Positions 45,965 through 55,613 of a DNA stretch of 64,000 nucleotides are shown here, piece after piece; positions within the stretch are counted from its first letter, which is position 1, and each line of letters begins with the position of its first letter. The notes under the pieces are model-generated. The model had not been told where the DNA came from. It was given only the letters and a program-made list of their open reading frames with translations, and did not search any database. Both the position numbers and the translations under genes were made by a program. Origin of the DNA: Roseovarius sp. SCSIO 43702 (GTDB taxonomy: Bacteria > Pseudomonadota > Alphaproteobacteria > Rhodobacterales > Rhodobacteraceae); contig NZ_CP080623.1 in assembly GCF_019599045.1 (NCBI RefSeq), forward strand, positions 1,014,501 through 1,078,500, in the 5' to 3' direction.

Positions 45965-46807
45965 ATGGCACTCAAGTCGTACAAGCCAACGACGCCGGGC
46001 CAGCGCGGGCTGGTGCTGATCGACCGTTCGGAGCTTTGGAAAGGACGCCCCGTCAAATCCCTCACCGAGGGTCTGACGAAATCGGGCGGCCGGAACAACA
46101 CCGGACGCATCACATCGCGCCGTCGCGGCGGCGGGGCGAAACGCCTCTACCGGATCGTTGATTTCAAACGTAACAAGTTCGACGTGGCGGCCACCGTCGA
46201 GCGGATCGAATACGATCCGAACCGGACCGCCTTCATCGCGCTGGTGAAATACGAGGACGGCGAACAGGCCTATATCCTCGCGCCGCAGCGCTTGGCCGTT
46301 GGCGACAGGATCGTCGCCGGCTCCAAGGTCGACATCAAGCCCGGTAACGCCATGCCCTTTGCCGGCATGCCCATCGGCACGATCGTCCACAATATCGAGC
46401 TCAAGCCCGGCAAGGGTGGCCAGATCGCGCGTGCCGCGGGCACCTATGCCCAGTTCGTCGGCCGCGACGGCGGCTATGCGCAGATCCGCCTCTCGAGCGG
46501 TGAGCTTCGCATGGTGCGCCAGGAATGCATGGCGACCGTGGGTGCCGTCTCGAACCCCGACAACTCGAACCAGAACTTCGGCAAGGCCGGCCGGATGCGC
46601 CACCTTGGCAAGCGTCCATCGGTGCGCGGTGTCGTGATGAACCCGATCGACCACCCGCATGGCGGGGGCGAAGGCCGGACCTCGGGTGGCCGTCACCCGG
46701 TCACGCCCTGGGGCAAGCCCACCAAGGGTGCCCGCACCCGCAACAAGAACAAGGCGTCGCAGAAGCTCATCATCCGCTCGCGTCACGCCAAGAAGAAGGG
46801 CCGTTAA
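45965..46807 (+). CDS. rplB: 50S ribosomal protein L2
   Basis: A 280-residue L2 near the peptidyl-transferase centre. The conserved loop [20 protein letters not shown] with its essential His and the C-terminal [16 protein letters not shown] are present. [15 protein letters not shown] gives the start at 45965. It leads the second S10-module transcript. Confidence 0.98.
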   Translation: MALKSYKPTTPGQRGLVLIDRSELWKGRPVKSLTEGLTKSGGRNNTGRITSRRRGGGAKRLYRIVDFKRNKFDVAATVERIEYDPNRTAFIALVKYEDGEQAYILAPQRLAVGDRIVAGSKVDIKPGNAMPFAGMPIGTIVHNIELKPGKGGQIARAAGTYAQFVGRDGGYAQIRLSSGELRMVRQECMATVGAVSNPDNSNQNFGKAGRMRHLGKRPSVRGVVMNPIDHPHGGGEGRTSGGRHPVTPWGKPTKGARTRNKNKASQKLIIRSRHAKKKGR

Positions 46808-46810
46808 CAC

Positions 46811-47089
46811 ATGGCACGTTCCGTCTGGAAAGGCCCCTTCGTCGATGCCTATGTCCTGAAAAAGGCCGAAGCATCGCGCGAGTCGGGGCGCAACGAAGTC
46901 ATCAAGATCTGGTCGCGCCGTTCGACCATCCTCCCGCAATTCGTGGGACTGACGTTCGGCGTCTACAATGGTCACAAGCACATTCCCGTGAACGTGACCG
47001 AGGACATGATCGGTCAGAAGTTCGGTGAATACTCGCCGACGCGCACCTATTACGGGCACGCGGCCGACAAGAAAGCGAAGCGGAAGTAA
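46811..47089 (+). CDS. rpsS: 30S ribosomal protein S19
   Basis: A 92-residue S19 of the 30S head. [26 protein letters not shown] and [15 protein letters not shown] are complete. It lies 3 bp after rplB and 3 bp before rplV. Confidence 0.97.
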   Translation: MARSVWKGPFVDAYVLKKAEASRESGRNEVIKIWSRRSTILPQFVGLTFGVYNGHKHIPVNVTEDMIGQKFGEYSPTRTYYGHAADKKAKRK

Positions 47090-47092
47090 GTC

Positions 47093-47473
47093 ATGGGCAA
47101 GGAAAAGAACCCCCGCCGCGTGGCAGACAACGAAGCAATGGCGAAACTCCGCATGCTTCGCACGAGCCCGCAGAAACTCAACCTGGTCGCGGCGCTGATC
47201 CGTGGCAAGAAGGTGGACAAGGCGTTGAACGACCTCACCTTCAGCCAGAAGCGGATCGCGCAGGACGTGAAGAAATGCCTTCAGTCCGCCATCGCCAACG
47301 CCGAGAACAACCACAACCTTGACGTGGACGAGTTGATCGTGGCCGAGGCCTATGTCGGCAAGAACCTCGTCATGAAGCGCGGCCGCCCGCGTGCCCGCGG
47401 ACGGTTCGGCGCCCTGCGCAAGCCGTTCTCGGAACTGACGATCAAGGTGCGTGAAGTCGAGGAGCAAGCCTAA
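47093..47473 (+). CDS. rplV: 50S ribosomal protein L22
   Basis: A 126-residue L22 lining the exit tunnel. [20 protein letters not shown] and the C-terminal hairpin [18 protein letters not shown] are intact. Its stop overlaps the rpsC start by one base (TAATG). Confidence 0.97.
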   Translation: MGKEKNPRRVADNEAMAKLRMLRTSPQKLNLVAALIRGKKVDKALNDLTFSQKRIAQDVKKCLQSAIANAENNHNLDVDELIVAEAYVGKNLVMKRGRPRARGRFGALRKPFSELTIKVREVEEQA

Positions 47474-48180
47474 TGGGTAACAAAGTCAATCCGATCGGCA
47501 TGCGCCTTCAGGTCAACCGCACCTGGGACAGCCGCTGGTATGCCAATACCAAGGACTACGGAAACCTCCTGCTCGAGGATATCGCGATCCGCGATTTCAT
47601 CGAGAAGGAATGCAAGCAGGCCGGCATCAGCCGCGTGATCATCGAGCGTCCGCACAAGAAGTGCCGCGTCACGGTGCATACCGCGCGTCCGGGCGTGATC
47701 ATCGGCAAGAAAGGCGCCGATATCGAGACCCTGCGCAAGAAGCTCGCCAACATCACCGACAGCGAGCTTCACCTCAACATCGTCGAGGTGCGCAAGCCCG
47801 AGCTCGATGCCGCCCTCGTGGGTGACAGCATCGCACAGCAGCTCGAGCGTCGTGTCTCGTTCCGCCGTGCCATGAAGCGCGCCGTGCAGAACGCGATGCG
47901 CATGGGTGCCCTCGGTATCCGTGTCAACGTGTCGGGCCGCCTCGGCGGGGCCGAGATCGCGCGGACCGAATGGTATCGCGAGGGCCGGGTGCCGCTGCAC
48001 ACGCTGCGTGCGGATATCGACTACGCGCAGTCCGAGGCGATGACGCCCTACGGGATCATCGGCATCAAGGTTTGGATCTTCAAGGGTGAGATCATGGAGC
48101 ACGATCCCGGTGCCCGTGACCGCAAGGCCCAGGAGCTCCAGGATGGTCCCGCGCCGCGTGGCGCCGGCGGCCGTCGCTAA
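47473..48180 (+). CDS. rpsC: 30S ribosomal protein S3
   Basis: A 235-residue S3 at the mRNA entry. The KH domain shows [14 protein letters not shown] with the GKKG loop; the C-terminal domain shows [21 protein letters not shown]. Translationally coupled to rplV. Confidence 0.98.
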   Translation: MGNKVNPIGMRLQVNRTWDSRWYANTKDYGNLLLEDIAIRDFIEKECKQAGISRVIIERPHKKCRVTVHTARPGVIIGKKGADIETLRKKLANITDSELHLNIVEVRKPELDAALVGDSIAQQLERRVSFRRAMKRAVQNAMRMGALGIRVNVSGRLGGAEIARTEWYREGRVPLHTLRADIDYAQSEAMTPYGIIGIKVWIFKGEIMEHDPGARDRKAQELQDGPAPRGAGGRR

Positions 48181-48192
48181 GGAGGACAGGAC

Positions 48193-48606
48193 ATGCTGCA
48201 ACCAAAGCGCACCAAATTCCGCAAGATGCACAAGGGCCGGATCAAGGGCGAAGCCAAGGGCGGGTCCGATCTGAACTTCGGCTCCTTCGGCCTGAAGGCC
48301 ACGCAGCCCGAGCGCGTCACCGCGCGCCAGATCGAGGCCGCACGCCGTGCCATGACGCGCCACATGAAGCGTCAGGGTCGCGTCTGGATCCGTATCTTCC
48401 CCGATACGCCCGTCACCTCGAAACCCACCGAGGTCCGGATGGGCAAGGGTAAGGGCTCGGTCGATTTCTGGGCCTGCAAGGTCAAGCCGGGCCGCGTGAT
48501 GTTCGAGATCGACGGCGTGAGCGACGAAGTGGCCCACGAGGCCCTGCGCCTTGCCGCGATGAAGCTTCCGATCAAGACCCGCGTGGTGGTCCGCGAGGAC
48601 TGGTGA
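48193..48606 (+). CDS. rplP: 50S ribosomal protein L16
   Basis: A 137-residue L16 near the A site. [23 protein letters not shown] and the C-terminal [12 protein letters not shown] are complete. In most bacteria rpmC follows immediately; here a terminator and two unrelated genes intervene. Confidence 0.98.
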   Translation: MLQPKRTKFRKMHKGRIKGEAKGGSDLNFGSFGLKATQPERVTARQIEAARRAMTRHMKRQGRVWIRIFPDTPVTSKPTEVRMGKGKGSVDFWACKVKPGRVMFEIDGVSDEVAHEALRLAAMKLPIKTRVVVREDW

Positions 48607-48684
48607 GTTTCGCGATGCGAAGTTCAACAGGTGCGGTGTAGGCAATCTCGCAGAAATCGCCGGGCCGCGCCCCCAAAGAAAGAC

Positions 48685-48720
48685 AAAACCCCCGCCGGAG
48701 ACATCCGGCGGGGTTTTCCT
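48685..48720. terminator. bidirectional terminator between rplP and the mscS-like gene
   Basis: AAAACCCC(C)GCCGGA pairs with TCCGGCGGGGTTTT, with one bulged C, giving T runs on both strands. It ends rplP transcripts and those of the convergent channel gene. Confidence 0.85.
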
Positions 48721-48726
48721 TTGCGC

Positions 48727-49524
48727 TCAACCCTCGGCGTCGTTGCCTTGGGCCGTCATCGTGAGCGGTTCCTTGAACGTGAGCGTGCGATAGGGGAAGG
48801 GGATCTCGATCCCGGCCTCGTCGAGCGCGCGCTTGACCGCGGCGACGACTTCATCGCGCGAGCGGCGGACGTCCACGGGTTTCGAGCCGGTCCACCACGT
48901 CACCTCGAAATTGATCGAGGACGAGGCGAATTCCTGCGCGAAGACCTGCACGGGCCGGGTGTCCTGCTTGACCGTCGAGCAGCCCTTGAGCGCCTTCTCG
49001 ATCACCTCGCGCGCCTGGTCGACATCGGTGTCGTAGGAGACGCCCGCGATCACGGTCACGCGGCGATCGTCCTGGTGGGTGCGGATCGTGACCGGGTTCT
49101 TGAAGAGGATCGAGTTCGGCACGATCACGAGCTGGCCGTCGGTCTGCTGGATGTGGCTTTCGCGGATGGCGATATGCGCGACCTTGCCCTCGATATCCTC
49201 GCATTCGATGAAATCGCCCATGCGCATCTCGCGCCGGAAGAGGATGATGATCCCTGCAAGGAAGTTCTCGAACACGTCCTTGAAGGCGAACCCGATCGCC
49301 ACCGATCCGATACCGAGCCCGGCGAGGATGCTGGCCGGGGTAAGACCGGGAAAGAGGATGACGGCGGCGATCATGATGCCGAGCACCCAGATGCCGATGG
49401 ACAAAAGCAGGTTGAAGAGCTCCTGGAGGCTCGGGCGCAGCTTGGTGCGCGACAGGGTCCGGGCGAGAAGCGCGGAGGCTCCCTTGGAGACGAGCCAGGT
49501 GAGAAGGATGACCAGGACGGCCAC
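48727..49524 (-). CDS. MscS-family small mechanosensitive ion channel
   Basis: A 265-residue inner-membrane channel opening under membrane tension. The pore helix is LAGLGIGSVAIGFAFKDVFEN in part (Gly/Ala-rich), followed by the beta domain (MGDFIECEDIEGKV, VPNSILFKNPV) and the C-terminal domain. The only canonical start is GTG at 49524, but the hydrophobic helix clearly continues in frame upstream (about LRDIARGAIAILPQLA) to a TGA with no ATG, GTG or TTG, so the N-terminus is uncertain. It sits antisense inside the S10/spc ribosomal cluster. Confidence 0.8.
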   Translation of the reverse strand: MAVLVILLTWLVSKGASALLARTLSRTKLRPSLQELFNLLLSIGIWVLGIMIAAVILFPGLTPASILAGLGIGSVAIGFAFKDVFENFLAGIIILFRREMRMGDFIECEDIEGKVAHIAIRESHIQQTDGQLVIVPNSILFKNPVTIRTHQDDRRVTVIAGVSYDTDVDQAREVIEKALKGCSTVKQDTRPVQVFAQEFASSSINFEVTWWTGSKPVDVRRSRDEVVAAVKRALDEAGIEIPFPYRTLTFKEPLTMTAQGNDAEG

Positions 49525-49711
49525 GGCCAGTTGCGGCAGGATCGCGATCGCGCCGCGCGCGATGTCGCGAAGCTGGTTGAGGAGTATTTCGACGGGTTCC
49601 AGTGGGCCGCTCCGGTTGCTGGTTTGCAGTCAAACGCACGAGGCCGGATTTTGTTCACCGTGGTGTCGGGACGGCTTCTCAAGGCACCGCAAGCTGCGCT
49701 ACATCCGGGGC

Positions 49712-50332
49712 ATGGCCCAGATCGATTCCCTCTTCGTCACCCGCCTCTATCGCGCCGCGCTGTCCGAGCATGGACCGGCCGTCGATACCGGCGAGCTTGC
49801 CGCGTCGTGCTATTCCATCGCCGAGGACGACGAGGCGGGCCAGGACTGGTGCGAGGAAAACGGCTATCCCGGCTACACCTCATATGCATCGCTGACCGAC
49901 CTGCCGTGGCGGTTTCCCATCTTCGCCGACCTGGTCAAGGTGCTGAATGCGCATGTGGCCGCATTCGCAGACGACCTCGAGTTCGACCTTGAGGGCAGGG
50001 CGCTTGCGCTCGAGGATATCTGGATCAACATCCTGCCCGAGGGCGGATCGCATTCCTCGCATATCCATCCGCACTCGGTCATTTCCGGCACGACCTACGT
50101 GGCGATGCCCGAGGGGACGAGCGCGCTTCGGCTCGAGGATCCCCGCTCGGCCCGGATGATGGCCGCCCCCCCGCGCCGGAAGGGATGCCGCGACGAGCTG
50201 CGCACCTTTGTCTATGCCGCGCCGAAGGTGGGCGACGTGCTTCTCTGGGAAAGCTGGCTTCGCCACGAGGTGCCCACGAACATGAGCGAGGACGACCGGA
50301 TCTCGGTCAGTTTCAACTACGGCTGGGGGTGA
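49712..50332 (+). CDS. TIGR02466-type 2OG-Fe(II) oxygenase-like protein
   Basis: A 206-residue double-stranded beta-helix protein. Iron ligands are probably the His residues of HSSHIHPHSV and the later WLRHEVPTN, and the 2-oxoglutarate arginine lies in DRISVSFNYGW. The family resembles putative 2OG oxygenases found near translation or phage genes; the substrate is unknown. The start at 49712 begins MAQIDSLFV; the long upstream frame is the antisense of the channel gene. It lies between rplP and rpmC, and its placement hints at a possible ribosomal-protein or tRNA target, which is inference only. Confidence 0.72.
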   Translation: MAQIDSLFVTRLYRAALSEHGPAVDTGELAASCYSIAEDDEAGQDWCEENGYPGYTSYASLTDLPWRFPIFADLVKVLNAHVAAFADDLEFDLEGRALALEDIWINILPEGGSHSSHIHPHSVISGTTYVAMPEGTSALRLEDPRSARMMAAPPRRKGCRDELRTFVYAAPKVGDVLLWESWLRHEVPTNMSEDDRISVSFNYGWG

Positions 50333-50355
50333 GCGGAGAAAAGCGGGATATACTC

Positions 50356-50384
50356 TTGCCCTCGCGCCGCGCCTCCCTTATAGA
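50356..50384 (+). promoter_or_regulatory. spc-module (rpmC) promoter
   Basis: TTGCCC and TATAGA are separated by 17 bp, about 120 bp before rpmC, restarting transcription after the inserted genes. Confidence 0.65.
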
Positions 50385-50506
50385 GCCGCAATCCGCGTGA
50401 CCCGCCCGTCGGGGATTCGCGTGTCTGCAATTCATCCACCGGGTTTCGGGTGACCCTGAAGCAACCGCCAGGGGCCTTCCGGTGTTTTGAGAAAAGGAAG
50501 ATGGCA

Positions 50507-50707
50507 ATGAACGCCTCGGAACTGCGTGACAAGACGCCCGACCAGCTTCGCGAAGAGCTGGCCAACCTCAAGAAAGAGCAGTTCAACCTGCGCTTTCAGG
50601 CCGCGACCGGCCAGCTGGAAAACCCGGCCCGGATGCGCCGTGCCCGTCGTGACGCCGCGCGCGTCAAGACGATCCTCAACGAAAAAGCCCGCGCGGCAGC
50701 CGAGTAA
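50507..50707 (+). CDS. rpmC: 50S ribosomal protein L29
   Basis: A 66-residue L29 by the tunnel exit. [20 protein letters not shown] and [18 protein letters not shown] are typical. An ATG six bases upstream is possible, but the AAGGA spacing and family N-terminus favour 50507. Confidence 0.95.
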   Translation: MNASELRDKTPDQLREELANLKKEQFNLRFQAATGQLENPARMRRARRDAARVKTILNEKARAAAE

Positions 50708-50719
50708 GGAGCGAGAGAC

Positions 50720-50950
50720 ATGCCCAAACGTATCCTTCAGGGCCGCGTGACCAGCGACGCCAACGAACAGACCGTCACCGTTTCGGTCGAGCGCCGCTTC
50801 AAGCACCCGGTGCTTCAGAAAACCATCCGTAAGTCCAAGAAATACCGGGCTCACGATGAGAAGAACACCTACAAGGTGGGTGACGTGGTCCGCATCATCG
50901 AATGTGCGCCCAAGTCCAAGACGAAACGCTGGGAGGTTCTGGAGGCGTAA
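50720..50950 (+). CDS. rpsQ: 30S ribosomal protein S17
   Basis: A 76-residue S17, primary 16S rRNA binder with an OB fold. [27 protein letters not shown] and [11 protein letters not shown] are intact. It follows rpmC by 12 bp. Confidence 0.97.
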   Translation: MPKRILQGRVTSDANEQTVTVSVERRFKHPVLQKTIRKSKKYRAHDEKNTYKVGDVVRIIECAPKSKTKRWEVLEA

Positions 50951-51029
50951 GCCCGAGAACCTTCCGGTTTGATCGAAACCATGGGGCCGATGGCACGCGA
51001 GTGCGACCCCAAAGGTCAGGAGAAACCAA

Positions 51030-51398
51030 ATGATCCAGATGCAGACCAATCTGGATGTAGCTGACAATTCCGGCGCCCGCCGGGTTCAGTGCATCAAGGT
51101 CCTGGGTGGTTCCAAGCGCAAGTATGCGTCCGTCGGCGACATCATCGTCGTCTCGGTCAAGGAAGCCATCCCGCGTGGTCGCGTGAAGAAGGGTGACGTC
51201 CGCAAGGCCGTCGTCGTGCGCACCGCCAAGGAAGTCCGTCGCGAAGACGGCACCGCCATCCGCTTCGACCGCAACGCCGCCGTCATCCTGAACAACTCGG
51301 GTGAGCCCATCGGCACGCGTATCTTCGGCCCGGTGGTTCGCGAGCTGCGCGCGAAGAACTTCATGAAGATCATCTCGCTCGCCCCGGAGGTGCTGTGA
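51030..51398 (+). CDS. rplN: 50S ribosomal protein L14
   Basis: A 122-residue L14 at the subunit interface. [29 protein letters not shown]-like [13 protein letters not shown] and [11 protein letters not shown] are complete. Confidence 0.98.
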   Translation: MIQMQTNLDVADNSGARRVQCIKVLGGSKRKYASVGDIIVVSVKEAIPRGRVKKGDVRKAVVVRTAKEVRREDGTAIRFDRNAAVILNNSGEPIGTRIFGPVVRELRAKNFMKIISLAPEVL

Positions 51399-51399
51399 C

Positions 51400-51711
51400 A
51401 TGGCTGCCAAACTGAAAAAGGGCGACAAGGTCGTCGTTCTCGCCGGCAAGGACAAGGGCAAGGAAGGCACGATCGCATCGGTCGATCCCAAGGCCGGAAA
51501 GGCCGTGGTCGATGGCGTGAACATGGCCATGCGCCACACCCGCCAGAGCCAGACGAGCCAGGGCGGCCGCCTGCCCAAGGCGATGCCGATCGACCTGAGC
51601 AACCTCGCCTATGTCGACGCCAACGGAAAACCGACGCGCGTCGGCTTCAAGATGGACGGCGACAAGAAGGTTCGCTTCGCCAAGACCACGGGGGACGTGA
51701 TCGATGCTTGA
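51400..51711 (+). CDS. rplX: 50S ribosomal protein L24
   Basis: A 103-residue L24, an early 23S assembly initiator with a KOW motif ([20 protein letters not shown]). Its end overlaps rplE by 8 bp. Confidence 0.97.
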   Translation: MAAKLKKGDKVVVLAGKDKGKEGTIASVDPKAGKAVVDGVNMAMRHTRQSQTSQGGRLPKAMPIDLSNLAYVDANGKPTRVGFKMDGDKKVRFAKTTGDVIDA

Positions 51712-52267
51712 CACCGCAACCTATACACCGCGCCTGCGCACGCAGTACCGCGAGAGCATCAAGCCCGCGCTCAAGGAAGAGTTCGGCTACAAGAACGACA
51801 TGCAGATCCCGCGTCTGGAGAAGATCGTCCTCAACATCGGCTGCGGCCGCGAGGCGGTCAAGGACAGCAAGAAGGCCAAGTCGGCCGTCGAGGACCTGTC
51901 GCTCATCGCCGGTCAGCGCGCCGTCATGACGGTCGCCAAGAAGTCGATCGCGGGCTTCCGCGTTCGTGACGGCATGCCCATGGGCGCCAAGGTCACGCTT
52001 CGCGGCGATCGCATGTATGATTTCCTCGATCGTCTGATCACCATCGCCATGCCCCGCATCCGCGACTTCCGCGGCGTGTCGGGCAAGAGCTTCGATGGCC
52101 GCGGCAACTATGCCATGGGCCTGAAGGAGCACATGGTGTTCCCCGAGATCAACTTCGACAAGATCGATGAATCCTGGGGAATGGACATCGTCATCACAAC
52201 CACGGCTCAGACCGACGCCGAAGCCAAGGCACTGTTGAAGCATTTCAACATGCCCTTCACAAGCTGA
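51704..52267 (+). CDS. rplE: 50S ribosomal protein L5
   Basis: A 187-residue L5, 5S rRNA binder. [15 protein letters not shown] [37 protein letters not shown] and [15 protein letters not shown] are intact. It overlaps rplX. Confidence 0.98.
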   Translation: MLDTATYTPRLRTQYRESIKPALKEEFGYKNDMQIPRLEKIVLNIGCGREAVKDSKKAKSAVEDLSLIAGQRAVMTVAKKSIAGFRVRDGMPMGAKVTLRGDRMYDFLDRLITIAMPRIRDFRGVSGKSFDGRGNYAMGLKEHMVFPEINFDKIDESWGMDIVITTTAQTDAEAKALLKHFNMPFTS

Positions 52268-52288
52268 CGCCGCGGGAGGATTTGAAAA

Positions 52289-52594
52289 ATGGCCAAGAAA
52301 GCAATGATCGAACGCGAGAAGAAGCGTCAGAAACTGGTGGAGAAATATGCCGCCAAGCGCGCCGCGTTGAAGGAGATCATCTCGGATGAGAGCAAGCCGA
52401 TGGAGGAGCGCTTCCGCGCGTCTCTCAAGCTTGCACAACTGCCGCGCAACAGCTCGGCGACGCGGCTCCACAACCGTTGCCAGCTCACCGGGCGTCCGCA
52501 CGCCTATTACCGCAAACTCAAGATCAGCCGGATCGCCCTGCGCGATCTCGGGTCCGCCGGCCAACTGCCCGGCATGGTCAAGTCGAGCTGGTAA
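52289..52594 (+). CDS. rpsN: 30S ribosomal protein S14 (long, zinc-free form)
   Basis: A 101-residue S14. It lacks the CxxC zinc pairs of the short form and is the long alphaproteobacterial type, with [23 protein letters not shown]. Confidence 0.97.
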   Translation: MAKKAMIEREKKRQKLVEKYAAKRAALKEIISDESKPMEERFRASLKLAQLPRNSSATRLHNRCQLTGRPHAYYRKLKISRIALRDLGSAGQLPGMVKSSW

Positions 52595-52606
52595 GGAGGC
52601 ACGCAC

Positions 52607-52999
52607 ATGAATGATCCCATCGGCGATATGCTCACCCGCCTGCGCAACGCGGGCATGCGTGGCAAATCCACCGTCACGATGCCGGCCTCGAAGATGCGCG
52701 TGCGCGTTCTCGAAGTCCTGGCCGACGAAGGCTACATCCGCGGTTTCGAACAGACCACGGGCGAGAATGGCCATCCGGCCATCGAGGTGAGCCTCAAGTA
52801 TTTCGAAGGCGCCCCCGCCATTCGCGAGATGAAACGGGTCTCCAAGCCCGGTCGCCGCGTCTACATGGGCGTCAAGGACATCCCGACGGTCCGTCAGGGC
52901 CTGGGTGTGTCGATTGTCTCCACCCCCAAGGGTGTGATGTCGGACGCAAGCGCACGCGCGGCCAATGTCGGCGGCGAAGTGCTCTGCACCGTATTCTGA
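52607..52999 (+). CDS. rpsH: 30S ribosomal protein S8
   Basis: A 130-residue S8. [33 protein letters not shown] and GGEVLCTVF are complete. In E. coli S8 represses the spc operon. Confidence 0.98.
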   Translation: MNDPIGDMLTRLRNAGMRGKSTVTMPASKMRVRVLEVLADEGYIRGFEQTTGENGHPAIEVSLKYFEGAPAIREMKRVSKPGRRVYMGVKDIPTVRQGLGVSIVSTPKGVMSDASARAANVGGEVLCTVF

Positions 53000-53009
53000 G
53001 GAGGCCGCA

Positions 53010-53543
53010 ATGTCTCGTATCGGCAAGAAACCAGTCGACCTTCCCGATGGCGTCAGCGCCAACGTGTCGGGTCAGACCATCGAGGTCAAAGGCCCCAAGG
53101 ACAGCAAGTCCTTCACCGCGACCGACGACGTGACCCTCGAGGTGGCGGACGGCAAGATCACCGTCACGCCGCGCGGCAAGTCCAAGCGTGCCCGTCAGCA
53201 ATGGGGCATGACCCGGACGATCGTGGCCAACATGGTTCACGGCGCCAAGGACACGTTCAAGAAAGAGCTCGAGATCCGCGGCGTGGGTTACCGGGCCCAG
53301 ATGCAGGGCAACGTGCTGAAGCTGAACCTCGGCTACAGCCACGATGTCGATTTTCCCATTCCGGAAGGTGTGACTGTCACCGTGCCCAAGCCGACGGAAC
53401 TCACCGTCGAAGGCACCGACAAGCAGCTCGTCGGCCAGGTCGCGGCCAATATCCGCGAATGGCGTAGCCCCGAGCCCTACAAGGGCAAGGGTATCCGCTA
53501 CAAGGACGAGTACATCTTCCAGAAGGAAGGCAAGAAGAAGTAA
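53010..53543 (+). CDS. rplF: 50S ribosomal protein L6
   Basis: A 177-residue L6 near the factor-binding site. [15 protein letters not shown], the internal repeat and [13 protein letters not shown] are intact. GAGGAGG precedes the start. Confidence 0.98.
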   Translation: MSRIGKKPVDLPDGVSANVSGQTIEVKGPKDSKSFTATDDVTLEVADGKITVTPRGKSKRARQQWGMTRTIVANMVHGAKDTFKKELEIRGVGYRAQMQGNVLKLNLGYSHDVDFPIPEGVTVTVPKPTELTVEGTDKQLVGQVAANIREWRSPEPYKGKGIRYKDEYIFQKEGKKK

Positions 53544-53555
53544 GGAACGCGAGAG

Positions 53556-53915
53556 ATGGCAAACAGCAAACTGCAACTGTTTCAGAAACGCCGCCTGCGC
53601 GTTCGGAGCAAGCTTCGCAAGGTCAACTCGGGCCGTCCGCGCCTGAGCGTGCACCGCTCGAACAAGAACCTCAGCGTGCAGCTGATCGACGACGTGAACG
53701 GCGTGACGCTGGCCTCGGCCTCGACCCTCGAGAAGGATCTCGGCGTCGTGGGCAAGAACAACGTCGAGGCGGCCAAGAAGGTGGGTTCGGCGATCGCCGA
53801 GCGCGCGAAGAAGGCCGGCGTGACCGAGGCCCAGTTCGACCGTGGCGGGTTCCTGTTCCACGGCAATATCGAGGCGCTGGCCGATGCCGCGCGCGAGGGT
53901 GGTCTGAAGATCTGA
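53556..53915 (+). CDS. rplR: 50S ribosomal protein L18
   Basis: A 119-residue L18, 5S rRNA binder. [21 protein letters not shown] and [20 protein letters not shown] are complete. The next gap (53916-54057) has the hairpin AGATGGCCC/GGGCCATCT. Confidence 0.97.
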   Translation: MANSKLQLFQKRRLRVRSKLRKVNSGRPRLSVHRSNKNLSVQLIDDVNGVTLASASTLEKDLGVVGKNNVEAAKKVGSAIAERAKKAGVTEAQFDRGGFLFHGNIEALADAAREGGLKI

Positions 53916-54057
53916 CGGGTCCTGCGCGCCTGGCGCGCAGCCCATGAACCAAGCGAAGATGGCCCGTCGCGGGCCATCTCGATGATCCGGGGGCCCGGTT
54001 GGCCCACCTGGATTGACACCAACGCGCCCCGCGTGGGCCGGCAAGAAAGGAAGCCTG

Positions 54058-54648
54058 ATGGCAAGAGATGACAAACGGGGACGTGGTCGCGACCGCGATG
54101 AGACGCCCGAATTCGCCGATCGCCTTGTCGCGATCAACCGTGTTTCGAAGACTGTGAAGGGCGGCAAGCGCTTCGGTTTCGCCGCGCTCGTTGTCGTGGG
54201 CGACCAGAAGGGCCGCGTGGGCTTCGGCAAGGGCAAGGCCAAGGAGGTCCCCGAGGCGATCCGCAAGGCCACCGAGCAGGCCAAGCGCCAGATGATCCGC
54301 GTGCCGCTGCGCGAGGGTCGCACGCTGCACCACGACATGCAGGGCCGTCACGGTGCCGGCAAGGTGGTCATGCGCACGGCCCCGACCGGCACGGGCATCA
54401 TCGCCGGTGGTCCGATGCGGGCCGTTTTCGAGATGCTGGGTGTTCAGGACGTCGTCGCCAAGTCGGTCGGCAGCCAGAACCCCTACAACATGATCCGTGC
54501 CACGCTGAACGGCCTCCAGAAGGAAGCCAGCCCGCGCATGGTCGCGCAACGCCGCGGCAAGAAGGTCGCCGACATCCTGCGCCACAACGAGGACGCGCCG
54601 CAAGCCGCGCCTTCGGACGCGCCGGTCGACGTGGCCTCGCCGAGCTAA
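54058..54648 (+). CDS. rpsE: 30S ribosomal protein S5
   Basis: A 196-residue S5 at mRNA entry and decoding. [20 protein letters not shown] and [20 protein letters not shown] are intact. The N-terminus is [14 protein letters not shown] and basic. The start at 54058 follows GGAAGCC; the longer frame begins in the hairpin gap. Confidence 0.97.
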   Translation: MARDDKRGRGRDRDETPEFADRLVAINRVSKTVKGGKRFGFAALVVVGDQKGRVGFGKGKAKEVPEAIRKATEQAKRQMIRVPLREGRTLHHDMQGRHGAGKVVMRTAPTGTGIIAGGPMRAVFEMLGVQDVVAKSVGSQNPYNMIRATLNGLQKEASPRMVAQRRGKKVADILRHNEDAPQAAPSDAPVDVASPS

Positions 54649-54660
54649 GGAGACAGAGCA

Positions 54661-54849
54661 ATGGCAAAAACCATCGTCGTCAAGCAGGTGGGTTCGCCCA
54701 TCCGCCGCCCCGCCAAGCAGCGCCAGACGCTGATCGGGCTCGGCCTCAACAAGATGCACAAGACCCGCGAACTCGAGGACACGCCCTCGATCCGCGGCAT
54801 GGTCGCCAAGATCCCGCATCTCGTCGAGATCGTCGAAGAGAAAAACTGA
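54661..54849 (+). CDS. rpmD: 50S ribosomal protein L30
   Basis: A 62-residue L30 with [19 protein letters not shown] and [21 protein letters not shown]. It is followed by a 180-bp gap with a promoter before rplO. Confidence 0.97.
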   Translation: MAKTIVVKQVGSPIRRPAKQRQTLIGLGLNKMHKTRELEDTPSIRGMVAKIPHLVEIVEEKN

Positions 54850-54904
54850 AGCCGGGGCGGGTGCGAACCCGCCCTGCCTTCGTTCCAGGCCGGGCGCGCC
54901 CGGC

Positions 54905-54933
54905 TTGAACCGCAAGACCGATACGACTATACG
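54905..54933 (+). promoter_or_regulatory. internal rplO-secY promoter
   Basis: TTGAAC and TATACG are separated by 17 bp in the rpmD-rplO gap; a small GGCCC/GGGCC hairpin follows. Confidence 0.7.
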
Positions 54934-55028
54934 CCACCGGCGGCCCGATGGGCCTCCGACTCACATGACAGACGCCGCGTTCGGCCGCTCCCGTCGCTGG
55001 GGGCCGCATCCGGCAAAGGAGAAGCGAC

Positions 55029-55502
55029 ATGAAACTGCATGAACTGCGCGACAACGAAGGCGCGAACAAGAAACGCAAGCGCGTGGGCCGTGGCCCGGGC
55101 TCGGGCATGGGCAAGACCGGTGGCCGGGGTATCAAGGGTCAGAAATCGCGCTCGGGCGTGGCGATCAAGGGGTTCGAGGGTGGCCAGATGCCGCTCTACC
55201 AACGCTTGCCGAAGCGCGGCTTCTCGAAGCCGAACCGCAAGAAATACGCGGTCGTCAACCTCGGCATGATCCAGAAATTCGTCGATGCCAAGAAGCTCGA
55301 CGCCAAGGGCACGATCACCGAGGACACGCTGATCGAGGCGGGCCTCGTGCGCCGCAAGCTCGACGGTGTGCGCATTCTGGCCAAGGGTGACGTGACCGCG
55401 AAACTGACGATCGAGGTCGCCGGTGCATCGAAATCCGCGATCGACGCGGTCGAGAAGGCGGGTGGTTCGCTCAAGGTCACATCCGCGCAGGCGGCCGAAT
55501 AA
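55029..55502 (+). CDS. rplO: 50S ribosomal protein L15
   Basis: A 157-residue L15. [40 protein letters not shown] and [17 protein letters not shown] are complete. It is read from the rplO promoter as part of the rplO-secY-adk unit. Confidence 0.98.
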   Translation: MKLHELRDNEGANKKRKRVGRGPGSGMGKTGGRGIKGQKSRSGVAIKGFEGGQMPLYQRLPKRGFSKPNRKKYAVVNLGMIQKFVDAKKLDAKGTITEDTLIEAGLVRRKLDGVRILAKGDVTAKLTIEVAGASKSAIDAVEKAGGSLKVTSAQAAE

Positions 55503-55554
55503 GAGGTTGTGGGCGCCAGTCCCGGCGCTTACATATCCCCAAGTTTTCCCTTCG

Positions 55555-55591
55555 ACGCCGCCTGAGCCGGAAAACGGCTTTGGCGGCGTTT
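55555..55591 (+). terminator. attenuator-like hairpin between rplO and secY
   Basis: ACGCCGCC/GGCGGCGT with an inner GCCG/CGGC stem, then TTTG. It may lower secY expression relative to the ribosomal genes. Confidence 0.5.
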
Positions 55592-55613
55592 GCACAAGAA
55601 AGAGACGCCTCAA

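Noticed and set aside
48631..49992. A 453-codon plus-strand frame over the channel gene.
   Set aside because: It is the antisense of the MscS-like gene, whose channel motifs are clear.
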